Of a stretch of 64,000 nt of DNA, positions 49,191 to 59,989 are shown piece after piece. The first letter of the stretch is position 1. Each line of letters starts with the position of its first letter. The DNA is taken from NCBI RefSeq assembly GCF_036327415.1, contig NZ_CP123961.1, positions 1,860,001 through 1,924,000 on the forward strand, given 5' to 3'. This DNA is from Bartonella grahamii subsp. shimonis. Its GTDB lineage: Bacteria > Pseudomonadota > Alphaproteobacteria > Rhizobiales > Rhizobiaceae. Both the position numbers and the translations under genes were made by a program. The notes beneath the pieces were generated by a model. The model saw only the letters and a list, made by a program, of their open reading frames with translations. It did not search any database and was not told the DNA's origin.

Positions 49191-49517
49191 ATGACAGATA
49201 ATAGATCCCAGAACATCATTTTTATCGTTATCATGACTATGCTGCTTTTTACAGTATTGCTTGTATCAGATCCTTCTTATGCTGCTTCTGCTACTAGTGG
49301 GGGTGGTTTCGGGAATCTTGATGGTGTTTTAGGCAACATTGTCACAATGATGACAGGTCCAACGGCAAAGCTTATTGCAATTATATGTGTTGCTGCTGTG
49401 GGTATTGGCTGGATGTACGGCTTTATTGACTTACGCAAAGCAGCTTACTGTGTTCTTGGTATTGCTATTGTTTTTGGTGCTCCCACTCTCGTCACTAAAT
49501 TAGCGGGAACAACATAA
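49191..49517 (+). CDS. virB2: VirB2 pilin of the VirB/D4 T4SS
   Basis: A 108-residue major pilin: long signal segment (IIFIVIMTMLLFTVLLVS with cleavage near SYA-ASA), then GGGFGNLDGVLGNIVTMMTG, and two membrane helices (LIAIICVAAVGIGWMYGF and YCVLGIAIVFGAPTLV) with a short basic loop between. The ATG at 49191 has GAGAGG upstream; an in-frame ATG at 49158 is less likely. First gene of the virB operon; virB3 begins directly after the stop. Confidence 0.93.
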   Translation: MTDNRSQNIIFIVIMTMLLFTVLLVSDPSYAASATSGGGFGNLDGVLGNIVTMMTGPTAKLIAIICVAAVGIGWMYGFIDLRKAAYCVLGIAIVFGAPTLVTKLAGTT

Positions 49518-49826
49518 ATGAACGAAGATACTCTTTTCCTTGCCTGTACGCGCCCAGCTATGTTTGCTGGTGTCACAATGGAAGCGATGGCGCTCAATGT
49601 CATGGCGACATCCGTTCTTTTTATTTTGACGAGTGGTTTTACCATGATGGGTCTTGGTATTGGGATGCACTTTATTTTGCGTGAAGTGACAAAGCATGAT
49701 CACAACCAATTTCGCGTATTATTTGCTTGGCTTAATACCCGTGGAAAACAAAAAAATCTCAACCGATGGGGAGGGGGTTCTACCTCCCCCTTGCGCCTTA
49801 TCCGCACTTATAAAGAACTAAGCTGA
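49518..49826 (+). CDS. virB3: VirB3 inner-membrane protein
   Basis: 102 residues: the N-terminal LFLACTRPAMFAGVTMEA motif of VirB3, a long hydrophobic region (MALNVMATSVLFILTSGFTM) and a soluble tail. VirB3 sits in the inner membrane and works with VirB4. Its start directly abuts the virB2 stop. Confidence 0.92.
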   Translation: MNEDTLFLACTRPAMFAGVTMEAMALNVMATSVLFILTSGFTMMGLGIGMHFILREVTKHDHNQFRVLFAWLNTRGKQKNLNRWGGGSTSPLRLIRTYKELS

Positions 49827-49839
49827 AGGAGCCAAACCG

Positions 49840-52203
49840 GTGAAACAGATGTCAATAATGAAACGGGAAACTTTGCCTGAAGAATATATTCCCTATATAC
49901 GCTATATCAACCAACATGTCGTTGCTTTAAACTCGCGCTGTTTAATGGTTGTGATGGCTGTTGAGGGTGTAAATTTTGACACTGTGGATATTGATCAATT
50001 AAATTCTTTACACAACCAATTAAATACCCTTTTAAAAAATATCGCAGATGAACGGGTTGCTTTATATTCTCACATCATCCGCCGCCGTGAAACGATTTAC
50101 CCAGAAGGTCATTTTCTTTCATCTTTTGCAACAACATTAGATGAAAAATATAAAAAGAAAATGGTTTCACAAGAACTGTATAGAAATGATCTGTTTATTT
50201 CACTACTTTGGAATCCGGCAGTAGATAAAACAGAACAACTAGTTTCATTTTTTCAGCGCTTGGGCAAAGCGAAGAAAACACAATCTGAACCCGATGAAGA
50301 AGCTATTCGTAAACTCGAAGAGTTAAGTCAAAATCTTATGCAAGGTTTGGAAGAATATGGAGTCCGTCTGCTATCAATCTATGAACATGAAGGAATTTTA
50401 TTTTCTGAACAAAGTGAATTTCTCCACCAGCTAGTGGGGGGAAGACGTGAGCGTGTTCCTCTCACATTTGGAACTATTGCTTCAACGATTTACTCGGATC
50501 GTGTTATTTTTGGGAAAGAAATTATCGAAATTCGCCATGAAAGCAATGAACGTTTTGTGGGCATATTTGGATGGAAAGAATACCCTTCTAAAACACGCCC
50601 TGGTATGACTGATGGTTTGCTTACGGTACCATTTGAATTCATTTTAACACAATCCTTTGTCTTTAAAAGTAAGGCGGCTGCCAGTGCGATTATGAGCCGC
50701 AAGCAAAATCAAATGATCAATGCAGCCGACCGTGCTAGCTCACAAATTGATGCACTGGATGAAGCGCTAGATGATTTAGAATCAAACCGTTTTGTTTTGG
50801 GTGAACATCACATTTCTTTAGCTGTTTTTGCTGATCACCCCAAGATATTGACTGAGAACTTATCAAAAGCACGAGTCCATTTAACCAATGGGGGAGCCGT
50901 AATTGCCAGAGAAGATTTAGGATTGGAGGCTGCATGGTGGGCACAGCTTCCTGGAAACTTTAGCTATCGTGCCCGTTCAGGCGCCATTACTAGCAGAAAC
51001 TTTGCCGCTTTATCACCCTTCCATTCTTTCCCCGTTGGCAAACTGAACGATAATGTTTGGGGAGCTGCTGTCGCATTACTAAAAACACAAGCTGGTTCAC
51101 CTTACTATTTTAATTTTCATTATGGCGATCTTGGAAACACGTTTGTTTGTGGTCCATCGGGATCTGGTAAAACAGTGATTATTAATTTTCTTCTTGCACA
51201 ATTACAAAAACACAATCCAACAATGGTTTTTTTTGATAAAGATCAAGGAGCGGAGATTTTTGTACGAGCTGGAGGAGGGAAATATAAACCTTTAAAAAAT
51301 GGAAAACCCACAGGTATTGCTCCCTTAAAGGGCATGGAATACACCGAAAAAAATAAAATCTTTCTTCGTAATTGGATCTTAAAGCTGGTGACCGCTGAAG
51401 GGCAAATTGTAACAGAAGAAGAGCGACAAGATATCGCCAAAGCCATCGATTCTTTAGAAAACTTACCCCCAACACAACGCTCTCTTGGTGCCCTTCAACT
51501 GTTTTTTGACAACACATCAAAAGAAGGGATTGCCATACGACTGCAACGCTGGATTAGAGGCAATGATTTAGGATGGGTTTTTGATAATGATCAAGATGAT
51601 CTCGATTTAAATGCGCAGTTTATTGGATATGACATGACCGATTTCTTAGACAATGAAGAAATTCGGCGTCCCTTAATGATGTATCTTTTTCACCGCATTC
51701 TTGATTTGATTGATGGGCGGCGCATTATTATTGTCGTTGATGAATTCTGGAAAGCTTTGGAAGATGATTCATTCAAAGCTTTTGCGCAAGATCGGCTAAA
51801 AACAATCCGTAAACAAAATGGCATGATGCTTTTTGCAACACAAAGCCCTAAAGATGCTTTGAACTCAACAATCGCGCATACAATTATTGAGCAATGCCCC
51901 ACCCAAATATTTTTTCCAAATCAAAAAGCAAATTACAATGATTATGTTGAAGCTTTCAAACTCACTGAGCGTGAATTTGAGCTGATACAGTCAGAATTAA
52001 GCAGAGAATCCCGTCGTTTTCTCGTCAAACAAGGACAAAGTTCCGTCGTTGCAGAACTTAACTTACGTGGAATGAATGATGAGATCGCCGTTTTAAGCGG
52101 TACAACAAAAAACATTGAACTCATGAATGAAATTATCAACGAATATGGAGCTGCCCCTGACAAATGGCTGCCCATATTTTATCAAAGGAGAAAAAATCAA
52201 TGA
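49840..52203 (+). CDS. virB4: VirB4 ATPase
   Basis: 787 residues with the CagE/TrbE/VirB4 N-terminal domain and a C-terminal RecA-like domain: Walker A GPSGSGKTVIINF near residue 440 and Walker B IIIVVDEFWKAL near residue 630. VirB4 energises pilus biogenesis and substrate transfer. The GTG at 49840 has AAGGAG at 49825-49830; ATG codons at 49849 and 49858 are alternatives. It overlaps virB5 by four bases (ATGA). Confidence 0.95.
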   Translation: MKQMSIMKRETLPEEYIPYIRYINQHVVALNSRCLMVVMAVEGVNFDTVDIDQLNSLHNQLNTLLKNIADERVALYSHIIRRRETIYPEGHFLSSFATTLDEKYKKKMVSQELYRNDLFISLLWNPAVDKTEQLVSFFQRLGKAKKTQSEPDEEAIRKLEELSQNLMQGLEEYGVRLLSIYEHEGILFSEQSEFLHQLVGGRRERVPLTFGTIASTIYSDRVIFGKEIIEIRHESNERFVGIFGWKEYPSKTRPGMTDGLLTVPFEFILTQSFVFKSKAAASAIMSRKQNQMINAADRASSQIDALDEALDDLESNRFVLGEHHISLAVFADHPKILTENLSKARVHLTNGGAVIAREDLGLEAAWWAQLPGNFSYRARSGAITSRNFAALSPFHSFPVGKLNDNVWGAAVALLKTQAGSPYYFNFHYGDLGNTFVCGPSGSGKTVIINFLLAQLQKHNPTMVFFDKDQGAEIFVRAGGGKYKPLKNGKPTGIAPLKGMEYTEKNKIFLRNWILKLVTAEGQIVTEEERQDIAKAIDSLENLPPTQRSLGALQLFFDNTSKEGIAIRLQRWIRGNDLGWVFDNDQDDLDLNAQFIGYDMTDFLDNEEIRRPLMMYLFHRILDLIDGRRIIIVVDEFWKALEDDSFKAFAQDRLKTIRKQNGMMLFATQSPKDALNSTIAHTIIEQCPTQIFFPNQKANYNDYVEAFKLTEREFELIQSELSRESRRFLVKQGQSSVVAELNLRGMNDEIAVLSGTTKNIELMNEIINEYGAAPDKWLPIFYQRRKNQ

Positions 52204-52685
52204 AAAAATATGGCTTAGTTACACTGTTATCTTTTTCTTTTATTTCTCATGCAATATCAGAAACGACACCCGATGCGGATGAATATTATAAGCAAGCACT
52301 CGAGAACACACAAAAATTAGATGCTGCAAAATCAGAAACAGCTGAAAGCATTTATAAGACTGCAGCTGATACTGCAAACAAAATTAAAGAAATAAAGAAT
52401 CAACTTGAACAGATTAAATCAAAACCAGATACAAAACCCGAAGAATTGCAAGCCCTTCGACAAGAGCTTCAAGTAAAACTTTCTCTTCTTCAAGCCGATC
52501 TTCACGCGAATGTTTTAAAACTTCAGGCTCTTGATATGATTCAAGCAAGAGATACGAAGACAAAAGAAGAAATGCGTGAAGAAAAGGAACAACAAAAGCA
52601 TAAAAATATTGCGACACAATTAAAAGAAAAAGAAAAAGCATTAAAAGAAAAACTTGAAAGTACGGATACAAATGTCAGACTTTAG
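52200..52685 (+). CDS. virB5: VirB5 minor pilus protein
   Basis: 161 residues: signal peptide (LVTLLSFSFISHAIS), then a mostly helical, Lys/Glu/Gln-rich coiled protein (LEQIKSKPDTKPEELQALRQ, then ELQVKLSLLQADLHA), ending in charged helices. The Bartonella VirB5 is the 17-kDa antigen and lies at the pilus tip. AAAGGAG precedes the ATG, and the gene overlaps both neighbours. Confidence 0.9.
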   Translation: MKKYGLVTLLSFSFISHAISETTPDADEYYKQALENTQKLDAAKSETAESIYKTAADTANKIKEIKNQLEQIKSKPDTKPEELQALRQELQVKLSLLQADLHANVLKLQALDMIQARDTKTKEEMREEKEQQKHKNIATQLKEKEKALKEKLESTDTNVRL

Positions 52686-53649
52686 TTTTTCTCCATTTGC
52701 AAGCGTTTCTGGGTATATTTTAAAACCCCTCGATAATGTGGTGGACACAACGGTGAGTGGGTTATCTTCTGCTATTTCGGCACCCTTAAATCTCGCCGCA
52801 ATTATTTTTATCTTTCTTTATGGCTATAATGTTATGACGGGTCGCGTTGCGCTTTCCATGCATAGTCTTCTCAATAACGTTGTTAAAATCGTTGTTGTGA
52901 CAACAATGGCAACGAATGCGGATACATTTAATACTTATGTCAAGGATATTTTCTTCAATGACTTATCCAACGCTATTGGAAATGCGCTTAACAGCAATCC
53001 TGCAAGCTCCAATGTTTTTGACTATATTTTGGTCAAGGCAAGTGCTCGCTATCAAGAAGTTTTATACAATGCTTGGTTTTTTGAAAAGATCGTTGTGGGG
53101 CTTCTTGGTTCTATCATGCTTTTAGCCGTTATTCTTTTTTGTATAGGTGGTTTTATTGTGCAAATGTTTGCACAAGTTGCACTCGTAATGATTATAGGCC
53201 TTGGGCCTCTATTCATTAGTTTATATTTGTTTAATGCAACGCGAAAATATACCGATGCATGGATTACAACTTTGATCAATTTTACCATTTTACAGGTTCT
53301 CGTGATCATGCTTGGAACAATTATATGTGAAGTTATCCTACAGGTTCTCAAAGCTTCATATGAATCAATCTATGTTCTTTTTCCCCCTGTCATCGTCATT
53401 TCTATCATAGGGGTTATTATCTTCCGTGCACTTCCCGGTATTGCAACAGCGCTGGCCTCTGGCGGACCATACTTTAACGCTGGTGTCTCTTCAGGAGGAC
53501 AGGTTTTCACAATGCTTGCCAATGGAGCAAGAGCGAGTGGTAATACAGTAAAAAACGCCGCTTTACAAATCTCAGGTGCTGCCGGTAACGCTGCTAAAGG
53601 CGCGGCAGCAAAAGCAGGAGGAGCTGGAGGTGGTCGTGGTCGGTTTTAA
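52672..53649 (+). CDS. virB6: VirB6 polytopic channel protein
   Basis: 325 residues, with several membrane helices (about 40-60, 145-165, 170-190, 210-235, 240-260) and a Gly/Ala-rich C-terminus (GAAGNAAKGAAAKAGGAGGG). It contains the TrbL/VirB6 core (IVGLLGSIMLLAVILFCIGG, then FIVQMFAQVALVMIIGLGP). It forms part of the inner-membrane channel. The ATG at 52672 lies within the end of virB5, a 14-base overlap. Confidence 0.92.
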   Translation: MSDFSFSPFASVSGYILKPLDNVVDTTVSGLSSAISAPLNLAAIIFIFLYGYNVMTGRVALSMHSLLNNVVKIVVVTTMATNADTFNTYVKDIFFNDLSNAIGNALNSNPASSNVFDYILVKASARYQEVLYNAWFFEKIVVGLLGSIMLLAVILFCIGGFIVQMFAQVALVMIIGLGPLFISLYLFNATRKYTDAWITTLINFTILQVLVIMLGTIICEVILQVLKASYESIYVLFPPVIVISIIGVIIFRALPGIATALASGGPYFNAGVSSGGQVFTMLANGARASGNTVKNAALQISGAAGNAAKGAAAKAGGAGGGRGRF

Positions 53650-53858
53650 GATAAAGCACCTCTTTAAAAGAATAAGCATTTTTGTTTTGCCTTGCGTGCG
53701 CCCTTTGGCGCGCGCGCCATGATCCTGTTCCAGGTAAGACCTAACATCTTAGGTCTTACCACAAAATAAATCACAATCTTACATCACATAGACTTGTAAA
53801 AGTGTCCCGAATAAAGGCTCTCATGCATTGTATTCCAAGATATTTGTGAGTTCAAAAA
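53650..53858 (+). promoter_or_regulatory. Hairpin-rich spacer between virB6 and virB7
   Basis: The only large gap within the operon (209 bases). It carries a GC-rich hairpin at 53698-53711 (GCGCC / GGCGC) and a perfect 12-bp stem at 53733-53744/53749-53760 with a CATC loop and no T-run. It may weaken or process the transcript between the first and second half of the operon. Confidence 0.6.
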
Positions 53859-55686
<1,828 letters not shown>

Positions 55687-55694
<8 letters not shown>

Positions 55695-56850
55695 CACCGT
55701 GGATGAAAAAAGCATTAATGATCGCGATACAATAAAAAAAGCTCAAGGAAAAAGTCAACAGAACAATGTAGGGAAAGCTATTGCTCTTATTATTCTTTTC
55801 AGTGTCTGTCTTTATTTAGCCTATTCAACACTTGTTACAGACAAGAAACAACCAATTGAATCTTCAAAAGAAGGAAAAGTTATCAAACAAACAGAGCTTT
55901 TTCGCCCTGCAAAACCTACCCCTCCTCTCTTTGAACAACCTCAACGAAATAACGCTCTGTTGCCAAAAGTCGAGCTACCAACACCAAACATTAATCAATC
56001 AAATTCTGATAACTCACTGCTAGAAGCAGCACAACGTGCTCCTGTATTAGCTTATGCAAATACACAACAAGGCAGCAAAATAGATTCACAAACAAATAAT
56101 GGCGCTTTGTCTCACCAATTTGAAAGTAAACCTGATGAAATGACACAACGTTTTAATCATCTTCTCAAACCCACAGTACTTGAAGGTATTCGTGCTTCAA
56201 TCCTTGGCAATCGAAACTACATCATTGCGATGGGAACTTCTATCCCTTGTATTTTAGAAACAGCCATCAACAGCGATCAACAAGGTTTTGTCAGTTGTAT
56301 CATCTCCAGAGATATCTTATCAGACAATGGCCGTGTTGTGCTTCTTGATAAAGGCACCCAAATTGTTGGTGAATATCGCGCCGGATTGAAAAAAGGCCAA
56401 ACACGTCTCTTTGTGCTGTGGAATAGAGCAAAAACCCCCGATGGTATCATTATATCCTTAGCTTCACCTGCAACAGACAGTTTAGGACGTTCTGGTATAG
56501 ATGGAGATATTGATAATCATTGGCTCGAGAGGATTGGATCTGCGCTTCTTGTCTCCCTGATAAAAGATGCGACAAACTATGCCAATAAACGTTTAGCAAA
56601 AAAACAAGAAAAAGAAGAAACCGAAACAATCTCTTCAGGACAAAACATTGCAAATATTGTCGTCGAAAATTACGCCAATATTCCTCCAACATTATCCAAA
56701 AACCAAGGAGAACTAGTGAATATCCTTGTTGCTCGCGATTTAGATTTTTCCAGCGTTTATAAATTGAAAGTCATCGAAAACAAAAAACAGATTATCAATC
56801 GAGCTGTTTCAAGAAACTTTTACAAAAATTCTGCGATACCTTTAGAATGA
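55687..56850 (+). CDS. virB10: VirB10 core complex protein
   Basis: 387 residues: cytoplasmic start, membrane helix (GKAIALIILFSVCLYLAYST), a proline-rich stretch (AKPTPPLFEQPQ) and the C-terminal TrbI/VirB10 domain (IAMGTSIPCILETAINSDQ, GFVSCIISRDILSDNGRVVL, GLKKGQTRLFVLWNRAKTPD). It spans both membranes and senses ATP energy from VirB11 and VirD4. Confidence 0.94.
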
Positions 56851-57917
56851 ACTCAAACTTACATACCATGAACGATGAAACCATCGCGATTGTTCTCACA
56901 AAACTTGAACCCATCAGTGCTTTTTTGAAAGATGAAAGTCTTTTTGAAATTGTTATCAATCGTCCCTATCAAGTCATGACGGAAGGTATTGATGGATGGA
57001 AAACAATAGAAGCACCGGCTCTCTCTTTTAATGAGCTTATGGGGATTGCGAAAGTTGTCGCGTCCTATTCCAAGCAAAATATATCAGAAAAGAACCCAAT
57101 ATTATCGGCGACTCTCCCAGGCAATGAACGCATTCAAGTTGTCATTCCGCCGGCGGTCGAAAAAGACACGATTAGTATGACAATCCGTAAACCATCATCG
57201 CAGAGTTTTTCTCTCGAAGAGCTAGCAAATAAAGATCTGTTTTCGCTCTGTGAGCAGGTATCTTTCACACCATTAAATGATTATCATACTCGTTTTAACG
57301 AACTCAAAATCATCGAGCATAACTTAGCTAATGCCTACTGTAATAAAGACTTTGTCTCCTTTTTAAATCAAGCTGTAAAATACCAGAAAAATATTTTAAT
57401 TGCAGGAAAAACTGGTTCGGGTAAAACAACATTATCAAAAGCATTAATTGCCAAAATTCCTCAAGAAGAGCGTATTATTACCATTGAAGACACACAAGAA
57501 TTGGTGATACCGCACCCTAACCATGTCTCAATGATCTATTCAAAAGATGGACAAGGTTTAGCTTCTGTTGGACCCAAAGAATTGCTTGAATCATCTTTAC
57601 GGATGCGTCCTGATCGTATTCTTTTGCAAGAACTTCGAGATGGTACAGCCTTTTATTATATCCGCAATGTCAATTCAGGTCATCCAGGCTCCATTACAAC
57701 GGTTCATGCCTCAACAGCCCTTGCTGCCTTTGAGCAAATGACCCTTTTGGTCAAAGAAAGTGACGGGGGAAGTGATTTAGAGCGTGATGATATTCGAGGA
57801 CTGTTAATTTCAATGATTGATATCATCATCCAATGCAAACGGGTTGAAGGAAAATTTAAGGTCACAGAAATTTATTATGATCCCTTCAAACAACGAAACA
57901 TCTTTGGAGGAGACTAA
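56847..57917 (+). CDS. virB11: VirB11 ATPase
   Basis: 356 residues of the GspE/VirB11 hexameric ATPase family: N-terminal domain, Walker A AGKTGSGKTTLSKAL near residue 190, Asp box EERIITIEDTQELVIP, Walker B LRMRPDRILLQELRDG and the His box HPGSITTVHAS. Overlaps virB10 by ATGA and is the last core gene of the operon. Confidence 0.95.
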   Translation: MNSNLHTMNDETIAIVLTKLEPISAFLKDESLFEIVINRPYQVMTEGIDGWKTIEAPALSFNELMGIAKVVASYSKQNISEKNPILSATLPGNERIQVVIPPAVEKDTISMTIRKPSSQSFSLEELANKDLFSLCEQVSFTPLNDYHTRFNELKIIEHNLANAYCNKDFVSFLNQAVKYQKNILIAGKTGSGKTTLSKALIAKIPQEERIITIEDTQELVIPHPNHVSMIYSKDGQGLASVGPKELLESSLRMRPDRILLQELRDGTAFYYIRNVNSGHPGSITTVHASTALAAFEQMTLLVKESDGGSDLERDDIRGLLISMIDIIIQCKRVEGKFKVTEIYYDPFKQRNIFGGD

Positions 57918-57982
57918 AAGAAGATTACATCGGCTGCTAAAGGCTCTTTTAAAGAAACGATCACGAATAAAAAGAAAAATGC

Positions 57983-58198
57983 ATGAAAACCAAAGCAACA
58001 GAAAACAGAGAAAATCTTTTATCGATGACAGTGGAAGAATTAAAACAACGCCGTGAAGCAGTTGAAGCAGCCATCAGTACCCATACAATAGAGGGAATAT
58101 CGCTACATTCAAAAACGCTAAAAATTTTAGAAGAATATGCAAGGGGGAATATTTCACTCGAGGAATTTAACACTCTGATGGACAACGTAAAATTATAA
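57983..58198 (+). CDS. Fic antitoxin (BiaA / VbhA-type) of BepA
   Basis: 71 residues, three helices. The segment AAISTHTIEGISLHSK contains the Fic inhibitory motif (S/T)xxxE(G/N) as THTIEG; its Glu would plug the ATP site of a class I Fic protein in trans. The C-terminus (LEEYARGNISLEEFNTLMD) follows the VbhA family layout. It lies 10 bases upstream of the Fic-BID effector. Confidence 0.8.
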   Translation: MKTKATENRENLLSMTVEELKQRREAVEAAISTHTIEGISLHSKTLKILEEYARGNISLEEFNTLMDNVKL

Positions 58199-58208
58199 GG
58201 AAGCCACC

Positions 58209-59834
58209 ATGCCAAAAGCAAAAGAAAAAACAAAAAATATACAGACAGTTTCTCCCCATAATTATCTCTATCCTGGTACCAAAATACTCAAAAATAAATA
58301 TGGAGAAACAAATTTAGAACTCTTTCGGGAAAAATGTTCGCATGATATAGAAAAAGGATTAGAAAAGCTGCGAAGAGAATCTGTTCCAGAGAATTTTGAT
58401 TGCTTTTATTTAAGCTATATCCATTACCTATTATTTAAGGAAACATTTGAGTGGGCTGGGAAAACCCGCTCTACCCCCTTCACATTTTCAGACGAAAGCG
58501 TTGCTTTCATGCCATTAATGCAAAGAGCAGAATGGAACGGTGCTTTTGCAAACGATAATGAGATTGAAAAAGGTTTGAAAACATTAAATAAAAAACTTGC
58601 AGAAAAAGATAATTTGAGAGGTTTAACGCGCGAAGATTTCATTTCTGAAGCCGTCCCACTCTTTGTCTCTCTCAAACAGCTACACCCATTCATAGATGGA
58701 AATGAACACACAATACAATTCTTTTTTGAAAATCTCGCCCAAAATGCAGGACATCAACTTGATTTTTCACTCGCAACACAAGAACGTATGATGACGGCCT
58801 ATACCCAAGCAACACACTATGGCAATACACAATTAATGAAAGATCTTTTTGAAGATATCTCTCATCCAGAAAAAATATATCTTTTACAAGAATTCATGCA
58901 CAACATGAAAAAGAGCGGATACGATGTGAATGAACGTCTTGTTATGGTTGCAAAAGAAGCTGAAACCTACACAGGGATTTATAGAGGCTCTCATTTTGAC
59001 AGCTTTACGCTCGATGTAGAAGGGACTTACATCATCGCCAGTAAAGCAGATCTTACACCAGAACAACGAAAAGCATTAAAACCCGGTAACAAATTTACCT
59101 TTACAGCCCCTAAAGCCAACAACATTCTCATTCCAGAAGAAAGATTAGCTCCTTTGACAAAAAATGAAAAAGCCGTAATGGTTGCAGAAGATTCTTGCGT
59201 CCATATAAGCCGACAACAGGTCCAGAAATTGGCAAAAATTGTTTATGGTAATGCAAAAACATTAGACAAACAGATGGTAGAAATCATCAAAAATCCAAGC
59301 TTAGGCCAACAGCTCGTCAACCAGATTGAAAGAGCACCGTACTCTGTTTCTAATCTTGCAGGTTTCAGTTTATGTGGACTACAAAATCAGGCACGTGCAA
59401 ACGCTCAAAATCATCTTGAGATGCTCTGTGCTGCCGTTGCAAATTTCACCCATGCTGTAAAACATGCTGAGAAGGAAATTACTCAAGAACATGCAACAGA
59501 ACAAAGTCGCCGTGCAAAAATAGTAAAAATACCAAATAAAAGCTTACAAGAGCTCTTCACCTTGCCAAAAGAATTACAGCAAGAAGTTTTAGCAAAAAAT
59601 CCTTTACTTCAAAAAGAGCTTACCGACTTTGTAAAAAGCATCAATACCCGTCTCTCACTAACTGAACATAAAGCTATCAAAAATAATGAGTATGAAACAT
59701 TGGCTCAAAGCATTGGTGTATCAGAAAATAAAGCCAAACAAATTACACAAACCGTTAAGCAAGCCAAAGAACTACACCAGCAAGCACAAGTATGCACAAT
59801 GCATCGTTCCAAAGCATTTGCTATGGCTTGCTAA
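58209..59834 (+). CDS. bepA: Fic-BID effector, BepA-like, with degenerate FIC motif
   Basis: 541 residues: N-terminal Fic domain (about 15-230), an OB-fold linker (GIYRGSHFDSFTLDVEGTYI, near 255-300), a BID domain (about 300-440, SVSNLAGFSLCGLQNQARAN) and a charged C-terminal tail as secretion signal. Position between virB11 and virD4 is that of bepA. The FIC motif at residues 159-170 is HPFIDGNEHTIQ, whereas catalytic Fic proteins have HPFxxGNGRxxR: the third Gly and both Arg are gone. AMP transfer is therefore unlikely, although the fold and the antitoxin remain. BepA elsewhere protects endothelial cells through its BID domain, which is intact. Confidence 0.9.
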   Translation: MPKAKEKTKNIQTVSPHNYLYPGTKILKNKYGETNLELFREKCSHDIEKGLEKLRRESVPENFDCFYLSYIHYLLFKETFEWAGKTRSTPFTFSDESVAFMPLMQRAEWNGAFANDNEIEKGLKTLNKKLAEKDNLRGLTREDFISEAVPLFVSLKQLHPFIDGNEHTIQFFFENLAQNAGHQLDFSLATQERMMTAYTQATHYGNTQLMKDLFEDISHPEKIYLLQEFMHNMKKSGYDVNERLVMVAKEAETYTGIYRGSHFDSFTLDVEGTYIIASKADLTPEQRKALKPGNKFTFTAPKANNILIPEERLAPLTKNEKAVMVAEDSCVHISRQQVQKLAKIVYGNAKTLDKQMVEIIKNPSLGQQLVNQIERAPYSVSNLAGFSLCGLQNQARANAQNHLEMLCAAVANFTHAVKHAEKEITQEHATEQSRRAKIVKIPNKSLQELFTLPKELQQEVLAKNPLLQKELTDFVKSINTRLSLTEHKAIKNNEYETLAQSIGVSENKAKQITQTVKQAKELHQQAQVCTMHRSKAFAMAC

Positions 59835-59989
59835 AAATGGATAAAAGCTTCCTACTTTATAAGAAGGGCTCATAAATGAGAACTGTTTAGCGTTATCTGC
59901 GCTTTTTCAAAAAAGAGAGAATTTAATAATCATACACCTGAAAAAGAGCTTTTCGCAGCATCTTCTGATAGAATTGAAAGTAAAATACA

